Positions 59,553 through 64,000 of a stretch of DNA of 64,000 bases are shown here, piece after piece. Origin of the DNA: Paraburkholderia saeva (GTDB lineage Bacteria > Pseudomonadota > Gammaproteobacteria > Burkholderiales > Burkholderiaceae). A model generated the notes under the pieces. It had not been told where the DNA came from. It was given only the letters and a program-made list of their open reading frames with translations, and did no database searches. The first letter of the stretch is position 1, and every line of letters starts with the position of its first letter. Where the stretch lies: positions 109,651-173,650 of the forward strand of contig NZ_CAJQZC010000011.1 of assembly GCF_907164555.1 (NCBI RefSeq). Direction: 5' to 3'. Position numbers and translations under genes: made by a program.

Positions 59553-59855
59553 GGTTAGCCTCCAGATTCGATACACGTGGCGGTTGCCTTGTGTATCGCG
59601 TTCAACAACGGCGTCCGACGTGTCAGGAGTATTTCAGCCAGTTGGGTGCTCGCAGCGTTGCGAACGACAACCGGCATCACCACTACAAAACTATTTCGGG
59701 TTCGCCATCTGCGTTGGCTTTGCATTAAGGGAACGCTCGCCTGCCGCGATCCCGCCAACGGTCTTTGATAACCGGCCGTTCGATGCAGACTGCCATCTCA
59801 CGACCGCCCAAAGCCCATAAACCCGCTGCGGCTTGCGCCACAGCGGAAGAATTCT
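59553..59855 (-). promoter_or_regulatory. rplA-rplJ intergenic leader with attenuator-like and RBS-proximal hairpins
   Basis: 303 bp without a gene. A hairpin right after the rplA stop (59823-59832 with 59837-59846, 4-nt loop, one wobble) is followed on the minus strand by GTTTAT. Six bases upstream of the rplJ GGAGG, CGATACAC/GTGTATCG (59569-59576 with 59591-59598) forms an 8-bp stem. This is where L10(L7/L12)4 represses translation in other bacteria. A kink-turn was not resolved by eye. Confidence 0.5.
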
Positions 59856-60554
59856 TTACTGCGCCGCGATTGTTGCCTGATCGACGCGGACACCCACGCC
59901 CATCGTGCTCGACAACGCAACTTTACGCAGGTACACGCCCTTGCTCGTGGCCGGCTTGGCCTTCTGCAGCGCATCGACCAGCGCGTTCAGGTTGCTGCGC
60001 AGAGCCGTCGGTTCAAACGAAGCGCGACCGATCGTTGCGTGGATGATACCGGCCTTGTCGACGCGGAACTGGACTTGACCAGCCTTCGCGTTCTTGACGG
60101 CTGTCGCCACGTCCGGCGTAACCGTGCCGACCTTCGGGTTCGGCATCAGGCCACGCGGCCCGAGAATCTGACCGAGCGTACCAACAACGCGCATCGTGTC
60201 CGGGGAAGCGATCACGATATCGAAGTTCAGGTTACCGGCCTTGACCTGTTCTGCCAGGTCTTCCATACCGACGATTTCCGCGCCGGCCGCACGAGCCTGC
60301 TCAGCCTTCTCGCCTTGTGCGAACACAGCAACGCGAACCGACTTACCGGTACCGGCGGGCAGAACGACCGAGCCGCGAACGACTTGATCCGACTTCTTCG
60401 CATCGATACCGAGTTGCACAGCGACGTCGATCGACTCATCGAACTTCGCGCTTGCGCATTCCTTCACGAGCGACAGGGCTTCGTCGATCGCGTACAGCTT
60501 CTGGCGATCAACCTTGGCTGCAAATGATTGCAGACGCTTCGAAAGCTTGGCCAT
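59856..60554 (-). CDS. rplA: 50S ribosomal protein L1
   Basis: 232 aa. MAKLSKRLQSFAAKVDRQKLY, and the RNA-binding segments DESIDVAVQLGIDAKKSDQVVRG and GLMPNPKVGTVTPD. Forms the L1 stalk at the E site and can repress the L11 operon. 0 bp gap with rplK (adjacent). Confidence 0.99.
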   Translation of the reverse strand: MAKLSKRLQSFAAKVDRQKLYAIDEALSLVKECASAKFDESIDVAVQLGIDAKKSDQVVRGSVVLPAGTGKSVRVAVFAQGEKAEQARAAGAEIVGMEDLAEQVKAGNLNFDIVIASPDTMRVVGTLGQILGPRGLMPNPKVGTVTPDVATAVKNAKAGQVQFRVDKAGIIHATIGRASFEPTALRSNLNALVDALQKAKPATSKGVYLRKVALSSTMGVGVRVDQATIAAQ

Positions 60555-60986
60555 TTACACGCCCTCCACGGTGATGCCCATCGAGCGGGCGCTACCAGCG
60601 ATCGTACGGACCGCTGCGTCAAGATCAGCTGCCGTAAGGTCAGGCATCTTGGTCTTGGCGATGTCTTCAGCTTGAGCACGCGTGATCTTGCCGACCTTGT
60701 CGGTGTGCGGCTTGGCCGAACCCTTGTCGATCTTCGCTGCCTTCTTGATCAGAACCGTAGCCGGCGGCGTCTTCAGAACGAACGTGAAGCTCTTGTCGGC
60801 GAATGCGGTGATCACGACCGGAATCGGCAGACCCGGTTCCATCGCTTGAGTCTGCGCGTTAAACGCCTTGCAGAACTCCATGATATTCAGGCCGCGCTGG
60901 CCCAGTGCCGGACCGACCGGCGGCGACGGGTTGGCTTTACCTGCAGGAATCTGCAGCTTGATAAAGCCGATGATTTTCTTTGCCAT
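60555..60986 (-). CDS. rplK: 50S ribosomal protein L11
   Basis: 143 aa. MAKKIIGFIKLQIPAGKANPSPPVGPALGQRGLN and the C-terminal rRNA-binding domain. Part of the GTPase-associated centre and of RelA activation. A GAACGC/GCGTTC hairpin (61003-61018) lies just upstream of the start. Confidence 0.99.
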   Translation of the reverse strand: MAKKIIGFIKLQIPAGKANPSPPVGPALGQRGLNIMEFCKAFNAQTQAMEPGLPIPVVITAFADKSFTFVLKTPPATVLIKKAAKIDKGSAKPHTDKVGKITRAQAEDIAKTKMPDLTAADLDAAVRTIAGSARSMGITVEGV

Positions 60987-61139
60987 TTTGAAAACCTCAT
61001 TGGAACGCGCGAGCGTTCAGGTGAGTAGTAGCGCGCTTTCGCCGTGAATCAGGCTACTGACGCTCCTCAACGGTCATTACGCGGACCGTAAGCGCGAAAT
61101 ACGAGCCGCGTCGAATGATGCGCCTCGCAGAAATCTGAA

Positions 61140-61697
61140 TTAAAGCTTTTCGACCTGGCCGAATTCGAGTTCGACCGGCGTTGCCCGCCCGAAGATCGTG
61201 ACGGACACACGGACGCGCGACTTTTCGTAGTTCACTTCTTCGACGCTGCCGTTGAAATCCGTGAACGGGCCATCCTTCACACGGACCATCTCGCCGACTT
61301 CGAACAGGGTCTTCGGACGCGGTTTTTCCACGCCCTCCTGCATCTGCGACATGATCTTTTCGACTTCGCGCGGAGAAATCGGACTCGGACGGTTACGCGC
61401 ACCGCCCACGAAACCGGTTACCTTCGCCGTGTTCTTTACGAGGTGCCATGTTTCGTCGGTCATTTCCATCTCGACGAGCACGTAGCCCGGAAAGAAACGA
61501 CGTTCAGTAACCGACTTGTGGCCACCCTTCACTTCCACGACTTCTTCAGTCGGGACGAGGATTTGACCAAACTTGTCTTGCATGCCGGCGCGGTCGATGC
61601 GCTCCTGAAGCGCACGTTGCACGCTCTTCTCCATGCCGGAGTAGGCGTGCACGACGTACCAACGTTTACCACTCGGGGATGCCGGCGTATCGCTCAT
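61140..61697 (-). CDS. nusG: Transcription termination/antitermination factor NusG
   Basis: 185 aa. NGN domain (WYVVHAYSGMEKSVQRALQERI; PGYVLVEMEMTDETWHLVKNT) and C-terminal KOW domain (VGEMVRVKDGPFTDFNGSVEEVN). Links RNA polymerase to Rho or to ribosomal S10. One base after secE. Confidence 0.99.
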   Translation of the reverse strand: MSDTPASPSGKRWYVVHAYSGMEKSVQRALQERIDRAGMQDKFGQILVPTEEVVEVKGGHKSVTERRFFPGYVLVEMEMTDETWHLVKNTAKVTGFVGGARNRPSPISPREVEKIMSQMQEGVEKPRPKTLFEVGEMVRVKDGPFTDFNGSVEEVNYEKSRVRVSVTIFGRATPVELEFGQVEKL

Positions 61698-61698
61698 A

Positions 61699-62079
61699 TC
61701 ATTTCCAACCCAGAATCACCGAGAAAATCGCCCATTCAATGGATTTGTCGCTAATCCAGAGAAACAGCGCCATAACCAGCACAAAGCCGAAGACCACGAG
61801 AGTCGTCTGCGTCGCCTCTTTGCGAGTCGGCCAGACAACCTTGCGCACTTCCTTGTACGAGTCCTTGGCGAAGGCAATGAAACCCTTACCGGGGGCAGAG
61901 ACAAGACCGACTGCGACACCAGCGATAGCGCCAACAGCAAGGGCCGCTCCGCGGATGTACCATTCCTGGCCGCCAAGCCAGAAGAACCCCACGAACCCGG
62001 CCAAGACCAGCAATACGCCAGCGATCAACATCAGCTTGTCGCCAGAAGTATTTACAGTTTCGACGGAAGGATTCGCCAT
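61699..62079 (-). CDS. secE: Preprotein translocase subunit SecE
   Basis: 126 aa with three membrane helices as in E. coli. The conserved cytoplasmic block AKDSYKEVRKVVWPTRKEA precedes the essential third helix (TLVVFGFVLVMALFLWISD). Operon with nusG; 36 bp after tRNA-Trp. Confidence 0.98.
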   Translation of the reverse strand: MANPSVETVNTSGDKLMLIAGVLLVLAGFVGFFWLGGQEWYIRGAALAVGAIAGVAVGLVSAPGKGFIAFAKDSYKEVRKVVWPTRKEATQTTLVVFGFVLVMALFLWISDKSIEWAIFSVILGWK

Positions 62080-62115
62080 AACACCTTAATGTGCGCCACA
62101 CGCGACGCAAGAATT

Positions 62116-62191
62116 TGGCAGGGGCAGAGGGAATCGAACCCCCAACCTTCGGTTTTGGAGACCGACGCTCTGCCAGTTGAGCTATACCCCT
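62116..62191 (-). tRNA. trpT: tRNA-Trp (anticodon CCA)
   Basis: 76 nt including an encoded 3' CCA. The acceptor stem pairs AGGGGTA with TGCCCCT, the anticodon stem is TCGGT/ACCGA with loop CTCCAAA, and the TTCGATT T-loop is present. It is between tuf2 and secE, presumably processed from the common transcript. Confidence 0.97.
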
Positions 62192-62197
62192 AAACCA

Positions 62198-62230
62198 TTT
62201 TGGGGTTGACGGCATCGCCAACCCCGAAAA
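62198..62230 (-). promoter_or_regulatory. Stem-loop between tuf2 and tRNA-Trp
   Basis: TTTTGGGGTTG and CAACCCCGAAAA (one bulge) form an 11-bp stem six bases from the tRNA 5' end. There is no U-tract on the coding strand, so a processing or stabilising element is likelier than a terminator. Confidence 0.4.
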
Positions 62231-62257
62231 CATCAAGACCTACGAGAAGTAACTGGC

Positions 62258-63448
62258 TTACTCGAGGATCTTTGCAACGACACCGGCGCCGACGGTACGG
62301 CCACCTTCACGGATGGCGAAGCGCAGGCCTTCTTCCATCGCGATCGGGTTGATCAGCTTCACCGTGATCGACACGTTGTCGCCCGGCATGACCATTTCCT
62401 TGTCCTTCGGCAGCTCGATCGAGCCCGTCACGTCCGTCGTACGGAAGTAGAACTGCGGACGGTAGTTGTTGAAGAACGGCGTATGACGGCCGCCTTCGTC
62501 CTTGCTCAGCACGTACACTTCAGCCGTGAAGTGCGTGTGCGGGTTGATCGAACCCGGCTTGGCCAGCACCTGGCCACGCTCCACGTCTTCACGCTTCGTG
62601 CCGCGCAGCAGGATGCCCACGTTGTCGCCTGCCTGACCCTGGTCGAGCAGCTTGCGGAACATTTCCACGCCCGTGCAGGTCGTCTTCACCGTCGGCTTGA
62701 TACCGACGATTTCGATTTCTTCGCCGACCTTCACGACGCCGCGCTCAACGCGACCCGTCACCACCGTGCCGCGACCCGAGATCGAGAACACGTCTTCCAC
62801 CGGCATCAGGAACGCGCCATCCACCGCGCGCTCCGGCGTCGGGATGTACGTGTCCAGCGCGTCGGCCAGGTTCATGATCGCCACTTCGCCCAGCTCGCCC
62901 GTGTCGCCTTCCAGCGCCAGCTTGGCCGAACCCTTGATGATCGGCGTGTCGTCGCCCGGGAAGTCGTACTTCGACAGAAGCTCGCGCACTTCCATTTCGA
63001 CCAGTTCCAGCAGCTCGGCGTCGTCCACCATGTCGCACTTGTTCAGGAACACGATGATGTACGGAACGCCAACCTGACGCGCCAGCAGGATGTGCTCACG
63101 CGTTTGCGGCATCGGGCCGTCAGCGGCCGAGCACACCAGGATCGCGCCGTCCATCTGCGCTGCGCCCGTGATCATGTTCTTCACATAGTCAGCGTGGCCC
63201 GGGCAGTCGACGTGTGCGTAGTGGCGGTTCGCCGTTTCGTACTCAACGTGCGCCGTGTTGATCGTGATACCACGCGCCTTTTCTTCCGGCGCCGCATCGA
63301 TCTGGTCGTATGCCTTCGCTTCGCCGCCAAACTTCTTGGTCAGCACCGTCGTGATCGCTGCCGTCAGCGTGGTCTTGCCGTGGTCAACGTGACCGATCGT
63401 GCCGACGTTCACGTGCGGCTTGGTCCGCTCAAACTTGCCTTTGGCCAT
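62258..63448 (-). CDS. tuf: Elongation factor Tu (copy 2, tRNA-linked)
   Basis: 396 aa, same protein as at 43083-44273. It is located downstream of tRNA-Tyr, -Gly and -Thr and upstream of tRNA-Trp-secE-nusG, matching the tufB position of E. coli. Near-identity at DNA level with diverged flanks implies ongoing gene conversion. Confidence 0.99.
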   Translation of the reverse strand: MAKGKFERTKPHVNVGTIGHVDHGKTTLTAAITTVLTKKFGGEAKAYDQIDAAPEEKARGITINTAHVEYETANRHYAHVDCPGHADYVKNMITGAAQMDGAILVCSAADGPMPQTREHILLARQVGVPYIIVFLNKCDMVDDAELLELVEMEVRELLSKYDFPGDDTPIIKGSAKLALEGDTGELGEVAIMNLADALDTYIPTPERAVDGAFLMPVEDVFSISGRGTVVTGRVERGVVKVGEEIEIVGIKPTVKTTCTGVEMFRKLLDQGQAGDNVGILLRGTKREDVERGQVLAKPGSINPHTHFTAEVYVLSKDEGGRHTPFFNNYRPQFYFRTTDVTGSIELPKDKEMVMPGDNVSITVKLINPIAMEEGLRFAIREGGRTVGAGVVAKILE

Positions 63449-63511
63449 TTTCGACTCCTAAGAGGATTTTTCCGTACGTTGCGCCGGGCGCAAACAATCA
63501 CCGATTACAGC

Positions 63512-63586
<75 letters not shown>

Positions 63587-63601
63587 GCTACTTCTTGACG
63601 C

Positions 63602-63675
63602 TGGAGCGGGTGAAGGGAATCGAACCCTCGTCGTAAGCTTGGAAGGCTTCTGCTCTACCATTGAGCTACACCCGC
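63602..63675 (-). tRNA. glyT: tRNA-Gly (anticodon TCC)
   Basis: 74 nt including CCA. Acceptor GCGGGTG/CACCCGC, anticodon loop CTTCCAA. The outermost anticodon-stem pair appears mismatched (G-A), but the rest of the fold is regular. Confidence 0.95.
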
Positions 63676-63713
63676 ACGGGCCCATCGATTCCCAACTGCT
63701 TCAACTTGCATTC

Positions 63714-63799
63714 TGGTGGAGGAGGTTGGATTCGAACCAACGTAGGCGTAAGCCAACAGATTTACAGTCTGCCCCCTTTAGCCACTCGGGCACCCCTCC
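63714..63799 (-). tRNA. tyrU: tRNA-Tyr (anticodon GTA)
   Basis: 86 nt including CCA, with the long variable arm of a class II tRNA (GGCTTACGCC). Acceptor GGAGGGG/CTCCTCC; anticodon stem CAGA/TCTG with loop CTGTAAA. First gene of the tRNA-tuf transcript. Confidence 0.97.
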
Positions 63800-63813
63800 G
63801 CAGAGAACTGATG

Positions 63814-63842
63814 ATTATGGGGGAACAACATCCTATTGTCAA
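63814..63842 (-). promoter_or_regulatory. Near-consensus promoter of the tRNA-tuf-secE-nusG transcript
   Basis: Minus strand TTGACA (63837-63842), 17-bp spacer, CATAAT (63814-63819), placing the start site a few bases before tRNA-Tyr. Confidence 0.88.
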
Positions 63843-63900
63843 GCGCCGCTTGACTGTTCCAAACCCACGAGCTCTCACTTATAAGTGATCGCCGTAAACG

Positions 63901-63931
63901 CCGAAACCCCACTTTTGGGGTGGGGTTTCGG
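63901..63931 (-). terminator. Terminator of the upstream rRNA operon
   Basis: A perfect 12-bp stem (63901-63912 with 63920-63931) with a 7-nt loop, about 14 bp past the 5S 3' end. Only a weak U-stretch (GTTTAC) follows, but stem strength and position fit an rrn terminator. Confidence 0.7.
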
Positions 63932-63945
63932 ATGCTGCTGGGGAG

Positions 63946-64000
63946 CCTGACGATTACCTACTTTCACACGGGCAATCCGCACTATCATCGGCGTGGAGTC
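63946..64000 (-). rRNA. rrf: 5S rRNA, 3' end only (cut by window edge)
   Basis: Read on the minus strand, the last 55 bases match the 3' half of betaproteobacterial 5S rRNA: CCACGCCGATGATAGTGCGG and GTGTGAAAGTAGGTAATCGT, ending TCAGGC. The 5' half and the rest of the operon lie beyond 64000. Confidence 0.9.

Overview
This window is part of the main chromosome of a high-GC betaproteobacterium, most likely Burkholderia sensu lato (Burkholderia, Paraburkholderia or Caballeronia). The evidence is the gene order (gltB, dgt, aroB-aroK-pilQ...pilM, mrcA, cyaY-lptM-lysA, resB-ccsA-cytochrome c4, engB, hemB, dsbD-cutA, ribosomal superoperon), the protein sequences and the strong GC3 bias. That bias also produces very long spurious antisense reading frames. 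The assignment rests on recognition, not on a search.

Layout. 1-2841: the N-terminal 947 residues of glutamate synthase large subunit (gltB, minus strand, running off the left edge). 3136-5414: an accessory islet with a RAYT/Y1-transposase relative that has lost its HUH histidines, an OmpW-like porin and a DUF883 membrane protein. 5481-12681: one minus-strand operon, pilM-pilN-pilO/P fusion-pilQ-aroK-aroB-dgt, joining type IV pilus assembly to the shikimate pathway. 12923-17471: mrcA (PBP1A), cyaY, lptM and lysA. 17555-23649: msrQ-msrP (periplasmic methionine sulfoxide repair) and the System II cytochrome c maturation genes ccsA-resB with a dihaem cytochrome c4. 23903-28146: engB, hemB, dsbD and cutA, plus a candidate minus-strand small RNA between engB and hemB.

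28291-62079 is an almost unbroken minus-strand block of the translation and transcription machinery. Read in the direction of transcription it runs secE-nusG-rplKAJL-rpoBC, then recQ, then rpsL-rpsG-fusA-tuf-rpsJ, the S10 group (rplC to rpsQ), the spc group (rplN to rpmJ) and the alpha group (rpsM to rplQ). Strong promoters are readable before rpsL and before rplC. Perfect hairpins split rpsQ from rplN and rpoA from rplQ. 62116-63799 holds tRNA-Tyr, tRNA-Gly, tRNA-Thr, a second tuf and tRNA-Trp, driven by a near-consensus promoter. The right edge cuts the 3' end of a 5S rRNA gene, so an rRNA operon lies just outside.

Nearly everything is core housekeeping. I do not see a defence island, prophage, CRISPR array or biosynthetic cluster. 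The best leads are small: a candidate sRNA with an anti-Shine-Dalgarno loop, the catalytically crippled RAYT, the PilO-PilP fusion, internal terminator-like hairpins in the ribosomal superoperon, and two almost identical tuf genes. Several genes use GTG or TTG starts (aroK, dgt, cutA, secY, rpsD, rpsN, fusA, rplJ). The 38-codon rpmJ is easy to miss.
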